Source: an uncultured Thomasclavelia sp.
Lineage (GTDB): Bacteria; Bacillota_I; Bacilli_A; Erysipelotrichales; Coprobacillaceae
Length of the DNA stretch: 64,000 bases
Direction: 5' to 3'
Assembly (NCBI RefSeq): GCF_944324745.1
Contig: NZ_CALUXO010000073.1
Coordinates: forward strand, 57,038-121,037
Shown: piece after piece, positions 25,137 to 33,342 of the stretch
How positions within the stretch are numbered: the stretch's first letter is position 1
Layout: the number at the start of each line of letters is the position of its first letter
Notes under the pieces: model-generated
Database searches by the model: none
What the model was told of the DNA's origin: nothing
What the model saw: only the letters and a program-made list of their open reading frames with translations
Made by a program: the position numbers and the translations under genes

Positions 25137-26393
25137 ATGCAACGAGTGTATTTGTGTATTGATTTAAAATCTTTTTTTGCATCGGTTGAATGTTCTGTTC
25201 GGAAATTAGATCCTTTTAAAGTCAATTTAGTTGTTGCTGATCCAACTAGAGGTCAAGGAGCTTTATGTTTGGCAATTACGCCTAAGATGAAAGCATTAGG
25301 AATTAAAAATCGTTGTCGGTTATTTGAAATTCCTAAACAGGTTACTTATATAACCGCTATGCCAAGGATGCGTTTATACATGGAATATGCAGCGATGATT
25401 TATGGCATCTATTTAAAATTTGTTGCTTCTAGCGATATTCATATTTATTCTATTGATGAAGCTTTTTTAGATATTACCCCATATTTAAATTATTACAAAA
25501 TGAAACCACTGGCGATAGCTGAAATGATCATCGATGAAATCTATGCTAAAACCCATATTACAGCAACGGTCGGAATTGGCACTAATTTATATTTGGCTAA
25601 AATCGCCTTAGATATTATTGCCAAACATTCAAAAGATAATATTGGTATTTTAAATGAATCGATGTATCAAAAATATTTGTGGCACTATCATCCAATAACA
25701 GATTTTTGGCATATTGGTAAAGGAATCGCTAACCGATTATTAAAGTATCAAATAGATGACATGTATGGAATTGCCCATCATCGTCAAGATGAATTGTATC
25801 AGGAATTTGGGATTAACGCTGAATATCTGATCGATCATGCCTGGGGCAAGGAACCGACAACAATTGCTGAAATTAAACAATATCAGCCCAAACACAATTC
25901 GTTATCTAATTCGCAAATATTATTTGAAGATTATGATTATCAAAGTGCTTTATTAGTATTAAAGGAGATGGTGGAATTAAATGTTTTACGCCTGATTAAA
26001 AAACAATTAGTAACTGATGTGATTTATTTATCAGTTGGCTATTCAAAAAATATAATTCCGGGAACCAGAGGACAACGTAAGCTGACAGTTCGAACTAATT
26101 CACTGAAAATTTTAATGAATGAGTTTATCGAGTTGTTTACTTTAAAAACCAATAAACAGTATCCTATTCGCCAGATTGGAATTACTTTTGGTGATGTAGT
26201 TAATGAGATTTATGAAAGTTATGATTTGTTTACCGATATTGAGGAAATCAATGAAGAACGTAATTTGGAATTGGCAATTATAAAGATAAAAGAGAAGTAT
26301 GGTAAAAATGCTATTTTTAAGGGGATGAATAAATTGGATAAGGCAACAACATTAAAACGTAATACTTTAATAGGGGGACATAATGAAAAATAA
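25137..26393 (+). CDS. Y-family DNA polymerase (UvrX/DinB-like)
   Basis: A 418-residue translesion polymerase. The catalytic carboxylates are in CIDLKSFFASVE and SIDEAFLDIT; TATVGIGTNLYLAKIALD and the helix-hairpin region (FWHIGKGIANRL) complete the palm/thumb, and the little-finger domain follows. It copies past DNA lesions with low fidelity. ATG 25137 has GAGGTGAG at 25125-25132; the longer frame upstream runs through the operator and is not coding. The yolD-like gene overlaps its last 11 bases. This is the UvrX-YolD pair seen in Firmicute chromosomes and mobile elements, here controlled by a LexA-like repressor. Confidence 0.9.
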   Translation: MQRVYLCIDLKSFFASVECSVRKLDPFKVNLVVADPTRGQGALCLAITPKMKALGIKNRCRLFEIPKQVTYITAMPRMRLYMEYAAMIYGIYLKFVASSDIHIYSIDEAFLDITPYLNYYKMKPLAIAEMIIDEIYAKTHITATVGIGTNLYLAKIALDIIAKHSKDNIGILNESMYQKYLWHYHPITDFWHIGKGIANRLLKYQIDDMYGIAHHRQDELYQEFGINAEYLIDHAWGKEPTTIAEIKQYQPKHNSLSNSQILFEDYDYQSALLVLKEMVELNVLRLIKKQLVTDVIYLSVGYSKNIIPGTRGQRKLTVRTNSLKILMNEFIELFTLKTNKQYPIRQIGITFGDVVNEIYESYDLFTDIEEINEERNLELAIIKIKEKYGKNAIFKGMNKLDKATTLKRNTLIGGHNEK

Positions 26394-26706
26394 TCAAAAG
26401 AAACTACAGCGAGCTAAGTTATTTTTATCATATGATGCCTTAAAAGGTTTTAATGAGCTATTGAAAACAAAAGAGCGAATTATAGTATCGAAGCGTGATT
26501 TGGCCCCCGATAGTTTATATGAACTTGACTGGAAGATCAAGTCACTGCAACCAGGACAAATGGCCCGGGTTGTTTATTATGATGATAATGAATATGTTTT
26601 ATTTGAAGGTTTAGTTAGTAAAGTTGATTTAGAAAGAAAAGTCTTAATAGTTGTAAATCGGCAAATTAGTTTTGATAGAATTGTCGAGCTGGATGGACAA
26701 TTTTAA
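26383..26706 (+). CDS. YolD-like protein
   Basis: A 107-residue YolD-domain protein (RAKLFLSYDALKGFNELL near the start, then VARVVYYDD-type beta segment as MARVVYYDDNEY). YolD proteins pair with UvrX/ImuB-type polymerases and are thought to act as an UmuD-like accessory subunit. Its ATG overlaps the end of the polymerase gene, so translation is coupled. A very strong terminator follows. Confidence 0.85.
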   Translation: MKNNQKKLQRAKLFLSYDALKGFNELLKTKERIIVSKRDLAPDSLYELDWKIKSLQPGQMARVVYYDDNEYVLFEGLVSKVDLERKVLIVVNRQISFDRIVELDGQF

Positions 26707-26726
26707 GTAGACATTTATATATTATC

Positions 26727-26763
26727 AAAAACAGAAGTAGTCGCCGGTACTTCTGTTTTTATT
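26727..26763 (+). terminator. Intrinsic terminator of the polymerase-yolD operon
   Basis: AAAAACAGAAGTA pairs with TACTTCTGTTTTT (13 bp, 8-nt loop). Confidence 0.9.
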
Positions 26764-27001
26764 TAATACTACTTTTATTATATTTAATAGACGGTAGTAA
26801 TAATTTTAAATATTTTTTGAATAAAAAAAGATTTAGGAATTAAGGATAATGACAGGTAGTGTTTTAAAAATTTAGATAATATATTAAAAAAAGTGTGGGA
26901 ATAGCTAAGATGTGTGGCGTATTTGAAGAATTTGGAAGGAATGTAAATTACGTGATAAAATCCAAGGACAAAAGTGTTTGAGTACTAGTCAATGATATTA
27001 T
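26764..27001. other. Intergenic stretch without a clear gene
   Basis: About 240 bases with stops in all frames. A short open piece near 26891-26980 reads AKMCGVFEEFGRN on the plus strand and faintly resembles the C-terminal part of Rpn-type transposase-like proteins (MC-VFEE pattern), but it is too short to call. No promoter or ribosome site was seen. Confidence 0.3.
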
Positions 27002-27043
27002 TAAAAGAAAAACAGAAAATTTGAATGTTTAAAATTTTCTGTT
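27002..27043 (-). terminator. Terminator downstream of uppP
   Basis: AACAGAAAATTT pairs with AAATTTTCTGTT (12 bp, 9-nt loop), followed on the minus strand by TTTTCTTTT. Confidence 0.75.
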
Positions 27044-27082
27044 CAATAAAATTATTGAATTGATGAGCTAATAGCTTTTAGT

Positions 27083-27922
27083 TTATAAAAATAAAATACA
27101 GATAATCCCAATAACTAGACAATAAACAGAAAAAACTTTTAATCCACGTTTTTCCAATAGTTTAAATAATAGTTTCAGGGAACCATAAGTAACGATACCA
27201 CTGATAATAAATGCAATTATATATGGTAACCATAAAGAACTTAAGGTAGTAAAATCTAGATGAGTCAATTGTAAAACAATAGCGCCAATACTAACTGGCA
27301 TAAACATAAAGAAAGAAAAATCGCGCGCTGTTTTTTGGGTTAATCCTCCCAACATTCCACCAGTTAAAGTTGCGCCACTACGTGAAATTCCTGGTAATAG
27401 CGCTAATAACTGAAATAGTCCCATTCTAAGCGCATCAAATAGATTAAGTTTTCGTGCCGTTCTTTTACCATGATAACCAAATTTATGTATCAATAGTAAA
27501 AAGATGGCGGTAATTAAAAGCATACAGCCAACTAATTTTGGATTAGAAAAAGCTGATTCAATTTTATCATTAAACAGTAAACCACCGATTGCTGCAGGAA
27601 TGGTAGCAACGATCAATAAAATACAATATCTAAATTCATATTCGAAATAATCCCGTGTTTTAGAGTTAAAAATATAACTAAAAAAAGCAATGAATAATTC
27701 AATGATTTCTTGTCGATAATAATACATGATTGCAAGTAACGAGCCAGTATTAACAATAATTTCAAAAGTGATGTCATTTATTTGAGGAACAATCAATCCA
27801 AGTTTTTCAAAAATCCTTTGGAAAATAACTAAATGACCACTACTTGAAATAGGAATTGGCTCACTAAATCCCTGAATAGCCCCTAAGATGCCATAGATAA
27901 TGATATCTTTGATCAATTCCAT
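27083..27922 (-). CDS. uppP: Undecaprenyl-diphosphatase (BacA/UppP)
   Basis: A 279-residue integral membrane protein with about eight helices. The two catalytic signatures are present: QGFSEPIPISSSGHLV (Glu and His near 21 and 30) and PGISRSGATLTGGMLGG (Arg near 180). It dephosphorylates undecaprenyl diphosphate to recycle the lipid carrier of peptidoglycan synthesis and gives bacitracin tolerance. GGTGAAAAAATG provides the start. The FSEPIP variant replaces the more common FTEFLP and is seen in some Firmicute relatives. Monocistronic. Confidence 0.92.
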   Translation of the reverse strand: MELIKDIIIYGILGAIQGFSEPIPISSSGHLVIFQRIFEKLGLIVPQINDITFEIIVNTGSLLAIMYYYRQEIIELFIAFFSYIFNSKTRDYFEYEFRYCILLIVATIPAAIGGLLFNDKIESAFSNPKLVGCMLLITAIFLLLIHKFGYHGKRTARKLNLFDALRMGLFQLLALLPGISRSGATLTGGMLGGLTQKTARDFSFFMFMPVSIGAIVLQLTHLDFTTLSSLWLPYIIAFIISGIVTYGSLKLLFKLLEKRGLKVFSVYCLVIGIICILFL

Positions 27923-28019
27923 TTTTTCACCTCAGACATCATTATAACTTAATTGAAAATAAAAAGATACAAAAAACATGATTTTATAAAATTGTCATAT
28001 ATTTATACGGGAGGGCATT

Positions 28020-28598
28020 ATGAAAGATATTATCGTAAATTGGGTTAAGGAAGACGAAGAGCTTCTAGAACCGTATGAATGGGATGAAGATGATGATTTA
28101 GAAATCATCTCCAGATTACCGGGTTATCGAGTAGATCAAAAGACTTTACATGATTTTATTTATGGTTGTCTTGATCTAGAACAAAGAGAATATTTTAATC
28201 GTATTTTTATTGTCGGTGATGGTTTTTACAGTGTGGTTGTTGAAATTAATCCTTGTGGTAAGCTGGCTTATCGTTCGTTAACTACGATGAAGCAGCGAAA
28301 TTTAATCAATGATTATTTAAAAAAACAGCCACTGACAACTATAGAATATCAAATGTATGATGAAGGGTTGATCAAAGAATATGGTTTGACACGTAATGAA
28401 CGGATCAAAAAACAATATGTAATTGGGATGATTGATAAACTATATGTGGAAAATTATGATCGTTTTATCCAAATTTGTAAACAGCTGGCAATCAACGATG
28501 AAAAAAGTATCAGTAAATATTTGCATTTAAAAAAGAAACTAGATGTTGGGTATTCATTTATTCATGAACTGCTTTATAACCAATTAGTAAAAAAATAA
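28020..28598 (+). CDS. DUF3603-like protein
   Basis: A 192-residue acidic soluble protein. The N terminus NWVKEDEELLEPYEWDEDD and the later GLTRNERIKKQYVIGMIDKL match the layout I recall for Bacillus DUF3603 proteins (VNWF...EW..DD; GLTRKER.LKQ). No enzymatic motif, membrane segment or signal peptide is visible. GGGAGGG precedes ATG 28020. It is separated from the following operon by that operon's own promoter. Function unknown. Confidence 0.6.
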   Translation: MKDIIVNWVKEDEELLEPYEWDEDDDLEIISRLPGYRVDQKTLHDFIYGCLDLEQREYFNRIFIVGDGFYSVVVEINPCGKLAYRSLTTMKQRNLINDYLKKQPLTTIEYQMYDEGLIKEYGLTRNERIKKQYVIGMIDKLYVENYDRFIQICKQLAINDEKSISKYLHLKKKLDVGYSFIHELLYNQLVKK

Positions 28599-28607
28599 GC
28601 TGAGGTG

Positions 28608-28656
28608 TTGACGGAAATAATAATATGTGTTACTGTATTAGTGTATTAATACAGTA
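28608..28656 (+). promoter_or_regulatory. Promoter and GntR-type operator of the ABC-GntR operon
   Basis: TTGACG (28608-28613) and TACTGT (28631-28636) are 17 nt apart. TACTGTATTA-N6-TAATACAGTA (28631-28656) is a perfect 10-bp inverted repeat that covers the -10 and the start. Such sites are typical of YtrA-type GntR repressors, and the operon's last gene encodes one, so autorepression is likely. Confidence 0.75.
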
Positions 28657-28668
28657 GGAGGGTTTATT

Positions 28669-29367
28669 ATGAGTGAAATATTAAGAGTTAATAATGTCAC
28701 TAAAAGCTATGGACGGTTTCAAGCATTGGATAATGTTTCGTTAACATTGCAATCTGGTAAAATTATTGGCTTATTAGGACCTAATGGTTCTGGAAAAACA
28801 ACTTTGATTAAAATAATCAATGGTTTATTAAAAGATTATCAGGGACAGATTCTAGTTGATGGTCAAAAAATTGGAGTGCATAGTCGTCAAGTTATTTCTT
28901 ATTTACCTGATGACAATTATTTTCAAGACTGGATGTATGTCAAAGATGTTTTAAATATTTTTAATGATTTGTATACTGATTTTGATCGGGAAAATTGTTT
29001 AACATTAATGAAACGATTTGATTTAAATCCGCAAATGAAAATTAAAGCCATGTCAAAAGGAATGAAAGAGAAGTTTCAGTTGTGTCTAGTAATGTCACGG
29101 AAAGCAAAATTATATATCTTGGATGAACCGATTGCTGGGGTGGATCCTGCTTCCAGAGAAGTAATCTTGGATGTCATTTTAAATAACTACGATCCAGATG
29201 CACTGGTGTTGATTTCTACTCATTTAATAAGTGATTTAGAAACTATTTTTGATGAAGTCATCTTTTTAAAAGATGGGAAAATCGTTTTACATCAAGACAG
29301 TGAATTATTACGACAGGAAAGAAAACAGTCAATTGATGAAATCTTCAGGGAGGAATTTAGATGTTAA
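28669..29367 (+). CDS. ABC transporter ATP-binding protein (YtrB-like)
   Basis: A 232-residue ATPase with Walker A GPNGSGKTT, signature MSKGMKEK in place of LSGGQ, Walker B LYILDEPIAGVD and switch His in ISTHLI. The MSKGMKEK signature and the order ATPase-permease-GntR are typical of the YtrB/EcsA-like exporters linked with cell-wall antibiotic stress. AGGAGGG precedes ATG 28669. The permease gene overlaps it by 7 bases. Substrate unknown. Confidence 0.88.
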   Translation: MSEILRVNNVTKSYGRFQALDNVSLTLQSGKIIGLLGPNGSGKTTLIKIINGLLKDYQGQILVDGQKIGVHSRQVISYLPDDNYFQDWMYVKDVLNIFNDLYTDFDRENCLTLMKRFDLNPQMKIKAMSKGMKEKFQLCLVMSRKAKLYILDEPIAGVDPASREVILDVILNNYDPDALVLISTHLISDLETIFDEVIFLKDGKIVLHQDSELLRQERKQSIDEIFREEFRC

Positions 29368-30065
29368 AGTTATTGAAATATGAAATAATTGAATCATATC
29401 GGCAGTATTTACTGACCTTTGCAATCTTTTTGATTTTATGTGCTATTACTCCAATTATGCCTATTTTTATTGGTAATATTTTAAGTATTCTAGTTGTGGT
29501 AGCAGTGATTGGAATATCAATTGCTATCTTTTTAAATATTATTATTAGTTTTAATCGTTCAATGTACAAACGACCTGGTTATTTAACTTTAACGTTACCG
29601 GTAACTACTAATCAGTTGATTGGAGCTAAGTTAATAGGAAGTTTAGTTTGGGTTATTGTTAGTTCGCTGGTTTTAGTGTTGGGGATTGTTTTACTAATAA
29701 TGATGATTGGTGAAATTCCTTTAACATCATTGTTTGATGGACTTTATGAAACAGTTAGAATCGTTTTAGGAAATTTTAGCGGTTTTATTCGGGATTTAGT
29801 AGATGCTTTATTGGCGACAATCGCGATGATTTTATCATTTTATTTTGTAATCACTTTAACTAAGACAAAATATATTCCTAAATATAAAACATTATTTGGT
29901 ATTGTGATTTATGTTATTGGATTAATTTTATTTGGTAATATTTTAGCACAGTTATCTATTGATATTTATGATACGATAAGTTCAATTTTAGTAAGTATGG
30001 TTCTATCAGTTTTATTTTATTTAGGGACTGTTTATTTGATTGACCATCATATTGAAGTGGAATAG
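29361..30065 (+). CDS. ABC transporter permease, six helices
   Basis: A 234-residue hydrophobic protein with about six membrane helices (around 17-36, 38-62, 92-118, 150-172, 178-198, 205-228), no ATPase motifs, and no recognisable external domain. It overlaps the ATPase gene and precedes the GntR gene, so it is the membrane partner of the transporter. GGGAGGAAT lies before ATG 29361. Confidence 0.82.
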   Translation: MLKLLKYEIIESYRQYLLTFAIFLILCAITPIMPIFIGNILSILVVVAVIGISIAIFLNIIISFNRSMYKRPGYLTLTLPVTTNQLIGAKLIGSLVWVIVSSLVLVLGIVLLIMMIGEIPLTSLFDGLYETVRIVLGNFSGFIRDLVDALLATIAMILSFYFVITLTKTKYIPKYKTLFGIVIYVIGLILFGNILAQLSIDIYDTISSILVSMVLSVLFYLGTVYLIDHHIEVE

Positions 30066-30069
30066 TTAG

Positions 30070-30426
30070 ATGAAATATGAATTTGATCCCAATTTACCTA
30101 TTTACATCCAGGTAATGGAAGAAATAAAAAAAGAAATCTTTACGAAGCAATATTTACCCGGTGATAAAATTGCATCAGTTAGAGAACTGGCGGTAACTTA
30201 TAGTGTAAATCCTAATACAGTGCAAAAAGCTTTGAGTGAACTGGAACGAACGGGAATCATTTATAGCAAACGAGCGCAAGGTAGATATGTTAGTGAGGAT
30301 GAAAAACTGATAGAAAAATTAAAAAAAGAAGTATGTAGCCGAAAAGTTAAAGATTTTGTAGTTGAAATGGAAGAGTTAGGTTTTGATACAAAATTAATTA
30401 TTGAGATGATTGAGGAGCTTGCATAA
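30070..30426 (+). CDS. GntR family regulator, YtrA subfamily
   Basis: A 118-residue regulator: winged helix (about 12-78; PGDKIASVRELAVTYSVNP and TVQKALSELERTGIIYSKRA) plus a short helical C-terminal dimerisation part, which marks the YtrA subfamily. It starts 5 bases after the permease gene. It most likely binds the perfect inverted repeat at 28631-28656 and represses the operon until a cell-envelope signal appears; the signal is not predictable here. Confidence 0.88.
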   Translation: MKYEFDPNLPIYIQVMEEIKKEIFTKQYLPGDKIASVRELAVTYSVNPNTVQKALSELERTGIIYSKRAQGRYVSEDEKLIEKLKKEVCSRKVKDFVVEMEELGFDTKLIIEMIEELA

Positions 30427-30436
30427 GCTCCTTTTT
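30413..30436 (+). terminator. Terminator of the ABC-GntR operon
   Basis: AGGAGCTT pairs with AAGCTCCT (4-nt loop) and runs into TTTT; the stem overlaps the end of the GntR gene. Confidence 0.8.
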
Positions 30437-30482
30437 ATCGTTATAAGTTAAATTTTACTTTTAAAAGAGTAAATTATTTTGA

Positions 30483-30496
30483 TGTAAGCGCTTTTA
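30483..30496 (+). promoter_or_regulatory. cre-like site upstream of spx
   Basis: TGTAAGCGCTTTTA fits the CcpA cre consensus TGWAANCGNTNWCA except for T in place of the penultimate C. It lies about 60 nt before a TATAAT -10 box (30542-30547) of spx. No decisive -35 box is seen. Confidence 0.4.
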
Positions 30497-30571
30497 TTAA
30501 AAAGAGCACTTAAAAAAGATAGAAAAAAAATTAAATTAATGTATAATAGTATGGGTAAGGGAGATGATATT

Positions 30572-31015
30572 ATGATTCGTATATACACAGCACCTAGTTG
30601 TGCATCATGTCGTAAGGTTAAGGCATGGCTGAAAGAACATAATATTCCTTATGTGGAAAAGAATATTTTTTCAACCTTGCTTAGAGAAGTTGAATTAAGA
30701 GAATTATTAGAACGAAGTGAAAATGGAACCGACGATATCATTTCTAAACGCAGTAAAATAATTAAAGAAAATGATATAGATTTAGATAGTATGTCTGTAA
30801 ATGAATTGATTAAATTTATCCAGGCTAATCCTTCGGTTTTAAAGAGACCAATCATGATTGATGAACGGCGTTTTCAAGTAGGATATAATGCTGAAGAAAT
30901 TCGGGTTTTTATTCCTCGGGAATTACGACGCCTAGCAGAGTGTCCTAATAGTGATGCTTGTCCGCAGTTCATTGATGCTAATTCGATTAAAGAGGCTTAT
31001 CATCAAGAAAAGTAA
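30572..31015 (+). CDS. spx: Spx transcriptional regulator
   Basis: A 147-residue Spx/ArsC-fold protein. The redox switch Cys10-x-x-Cys13 is in YTAPSCASCRK, and RRF-type residues QVGYNAEEIRVFIPR follow. Spx binds the alpha C-terminal domain of RNA polymerase to redirect transcription in disulfide stress. ATG 30572 fits AAGGGAGA; a longer frame from 30539 overlaps the -10 box and is not used. It is about 15 residues longer than B. subtilis Spx, with an extra Cys pair near the C terminus (ECPNSDACPQF). Confidence 0.9.
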   Translation: MIRIYTAPSCASCRKVKAWLKEHNIPYVEKNIFSTLLREVELRELLERSENGTDDIISKRSKIIKENDIDLDSMSVNELIKFIQANPSVLKRPIMIDERRFQVGYNAEEIRVFIPRELRRLAECPNSDACPQFIDANSIKEAYHQEK

Positions 31016-31024
31016 CTAGATAAT

Positions 31025-31059
31025 AATGGCCGTCAGTTGATTGACTGACAGCCATTTTT
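31025..31059. terminator. Bidirectional terminator between spx and the CYTH gene
   Basis: ATGGC-GTCAGT and ACTGAC-GCCAT pair with one internal mismatch around a short loop; T runs flank both sides. Confidence 0.8.
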
Positions 31060-31065
31060 ATTATT

Positions 31066-31635
31066 TTATTCTTTAGGAATCGTTAGAGCCATTCGATTGA
31101 TCTTGCTTAGACAGTTATGAGTGTAGGTTAGATTATATTGGCTGATGAAATCTAAAAAAGCCTGTTTTCCAGTTTCATAGTCGTTGACTTCATATTCTAA
31201 TTCATAATCAGTACAATTATTATATTCGTTATAATCAAGACAGATTAAACCATACGGAGTTTTTATTTCATAACGGGTAGTTGTTAAGAAATAGTCAGTT
31301 ACCAACATGGTACTATCGATATTTAATGGTTTTAACAGATCAAAAATTTCATTATTGACAAATTGGTGGTTCAAGATGGCTTCTTTAGTTTCTTTAGAAA
31401 TTAATAGATTATTTTCTAAAGTACCATTTTTTTGTGGCTGTTTTAATGTTAATTCAAAATGACCATCTTTATCGCGAATCCGAAATGAATAATGCAGTTT
31501 TGATAATAATGGGTGCAATAAATAATGATTAGTTTGTTGGTAATGGCGATCTACAGGATGATCTTTGATAATTTGTTCAAATAATTCTTTGGTAATTAAT
31601 ATTTTAAATTCAATTTCTAAGTTTTCTTCTTTCAT
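31066..31635 (-). CDS. CYTH domain protein (YjbK-like)
   Basis: A 189-residue CYTH (triphosphate tunnel metalloenzyme) protein: the N-terminal EIEFK is the ExExK signature, and basic/acidic tunnel residues recur (RIRDKDG, ELTLKQP, LDYNEY, ELEYEV). Family members hydrolyse triphosphates such as inorganic triphosphate or thiamine triphosphate. It is divergent from nadK and RluA genes. In Bacillus yjbK stands near relQ, nadK and rluD; the group is partly kept here, without relQ. Confidence 0.82.
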   Translation of the reverse strand: MKEENLEIEFKILITKELFEQIIKDHPVDRHYQQTNHYLLHPLLSKLHYSFRIRDKDGHFELTLKQPQKNGTLENNLLISKETKEAILNHQFVNNEIFDLLKPLNIDSTMLVTDYFLTTTRYEIKTPYGLICLDYNEYNNCTDYELEYEVNDYETGKQAFLDFISQYNLTYTHNCLSKINRMALTIPKE

Positions 31636-31726
31636 TGATAATTCCTCACATTTATTGATGATTTTGTCTTATTGACAATTTCTATTAGTATATACTATAT
31701 TATAATCATTAAGGATGGTGAAAACA

Positions 31727-32509
31727 ATGTTACAATATGCATTGGTGGCAAAACAAGATGATATTTCAAAACAAGTTGCCAGCGAAATTCAAAATAAATT
31801 AATTGGAATTGCTGATTATAATCAAGAACAGCCTGATTTGGTAATTAGCGTTGGTGGGGATGGAACGATGCTTGCTTCGGTTCATCAGTATTTAAATCAA
31901 GATGTTTATTATATTGGGGTGCATACGGGAACATTGGGATTTTATACCGATTATCAAAAAGATGAAATTGATGATTTAATTTTGGCAATCAAGCAAAATG
32001 AATTTAAAGTCAATGACCGGAATTTATTAGAAGTCAAAATTTATCGTCATGGTAATGAAGAAGTTTTTTATGCTTTAAATGAGATGCGAGTTGATTATGG
32101 TTATGTGACGCAAGTTATTAATGTTTATATTGATGATGAGTTGTTAGAAGTATTTCGGGGAAATGGGTTATGCGTTTCGACACCATCGGGTTCAACGGCT
32201 TATAATAAATCAATTGGTGGAGCTGTTATTTATCCTGGAACACCATTGATGCAATTAAGTGAAGTTGCTCCAATACAACATAATGCTTATCGTAGTTTAG
32301 GAGCTAGTATGATTTTAGATGCCCATCGAATTATTCGCCTGGAAAGTAGTCACTTTCATTGTTTAAGTATGGGAATCGATCATTTGCGCTATGATTTTTG
32401 TGATGTTGATCAAATTGAAGTTACTTTGGCCAAAAAAACGGTTAAGTTTATTGAATATCGTCCGATGTCTTTTATTCAGCGAATTAGAAGGGCTTTTATT
32501 TGTGAATGA
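31727..32509 (+). CDS. nadK: NAD kinase
   Basis: A 260-residue ATP-NAD kinase. GGDGT (43-47) and the following GVHTGTLGFYTD form the nucleotide site, and GNGLCVSTPSGSTAYNKS is the second family signature. It makes NADP from NAD in the cytoplasm. ATG 31727 fits AAGGATGGTG (31711-31720); an upstream start at 31715 lies in that site. The RluA gene overlaps its stop by 4 bases (ATGA). Confidence 0.93.
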   Translation: MLQYALVAKQDDISKQVASEIQNKLIGIADYNQEQPDLVISVGGDGTMLASVHQYLNQDVYYIGVHTGTLGFYTDYQKDEIDDLILAIKQNEFKVNDRNLLEVKIYRHGNEEVFYALNEMRVDYGYVTQVINVYIDDELLEVFRGNGLCVSTPSGSTAYNKSIGGAVIYPGTPLMQLSEVAPIQHNAYRSLGASMILDAHRIIRLESSHFHCLSMGIDHLRYDFCDVDQIEVTLAKKTVKFIEYRPMSFIQRIRRAFICE

Positions 32510-33327
32510 GATTTGTAGTTGTTAGTCATTATCATGAAAGATTATTGCGGGATTTTTTATTTGAACAGAATTTAAGTAAAAAAACAATTAAATTATTAAA
32601 GATGCAAGGACAGATACTAGTCAATGGTCAAAAACAAACAGTTAGATATCAATTAAAAACTGGAGATCAAATTGAGCTGATTTGGCCAATAGAAAAAAAT
32701 AACCTGGTCCCATATCCATTAAAGCTCAAAATTTACTTTGAAGATGATCATTATTTAATTGTTGATAAACCACCTGGCTTAGTGAGTATTCCAACTAGAC
32801 GCTATCCTACAGGGACTTTGGCCAACGCCCTGACAGCTTATTATCAATCTAAGCAAATTACAGCAGCAGTCCATTTAGTTAATCGTTTAGATAAAGAAAC
32901 TCAAGGTTTGTTGCTGGTGGCTAAAGATAGCTATAGTCATTATCTGCTTTCAAAAGATATCAAACAGGTAAAAAGGGTCTATCATTGTTTGGTTGAGGGC
33001 AAAATAGTAAAAGCGGGTACTATTGATAAAAAGATTGCCCGTCAGGATGATAGTATTAAACGAGTAATTAGTGAATGTGGTCAAAGGGCTATTACTCATT
33101 ATCGCGTGTTAGAAAGTAATGAAAACCAAAGTAAGTTAGAGTGTATTTTAGAAACCGGTCGGACACATCAGATCCGTGTTCATTTAGCCAGTTTAGGACA
33201 TCCATTAGTTAATGATTGTTTATATGGAGCCAGTGGGTCTGGTCAATATTATCTTGATAGTGTTGAACTATCGTTTATTCATCCATATACTAATCAGTTG
33301 ATTATGATAAAAAAGACGCCTCAATAA
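32506..33327 (+). CDS. RluA family pseudouridine synthase
   Basis: A 273-residue protein with an S4 RNA-binding domain (about 10-65; LLKMQGQILVNGQ) and an RluA catalytic domain with Asp in NRLDKETQGLLLVA and the GRTHQIRVHLASLGHPLVND motif. It converts uridine to pseudouridine in rRNA or tRNA (the nadK-linked Bacillus homologue is YjbO). Translationally coupled to nadK. Confidence 0.9.
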   Translation: MRFVVVSHYHERLLRDFLFEQNLSKKTIKLLKMQGQILVNGQKQTVRYQLKTGDQIELIWPIEKNNLVPYPLKLKIYFEDDHYLIVDKPPGLVSIPTRRYPTGTLANALTAYYQSKQITAAVHLVNRLDKETQGLLLVAKDSYSHYLLSKDIKQVKRVYHCLVEGKIVKAGTIDKKIARQDDSIKRVISECGQRAITHYRVLESNENQSKLECILETGRTHQIRVHLASLGHPLVNDCLYGASGSGQYYLDSVELSFIHPYTNQLIMIKKTPQ

Positions 33328-33342
33328 TAGGCGCCTTTTTAA
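33309..33342. terminator. Bidirectional terminator between RluA and RodA/FtsW genes
   Basis: AAAAAG-CGCCT and AGGCG-CTTTTT pair with a mismatch; loop of about 7 nt. It overlaps both stops. Confidence 0.75.

Noticed and set aside
26764..27001. Rpn-type transposase-like remnant
   Set aside because: Only a dozen residues (MCGVFEEFGRN) recall it, with stops nearby; not enough evidence.
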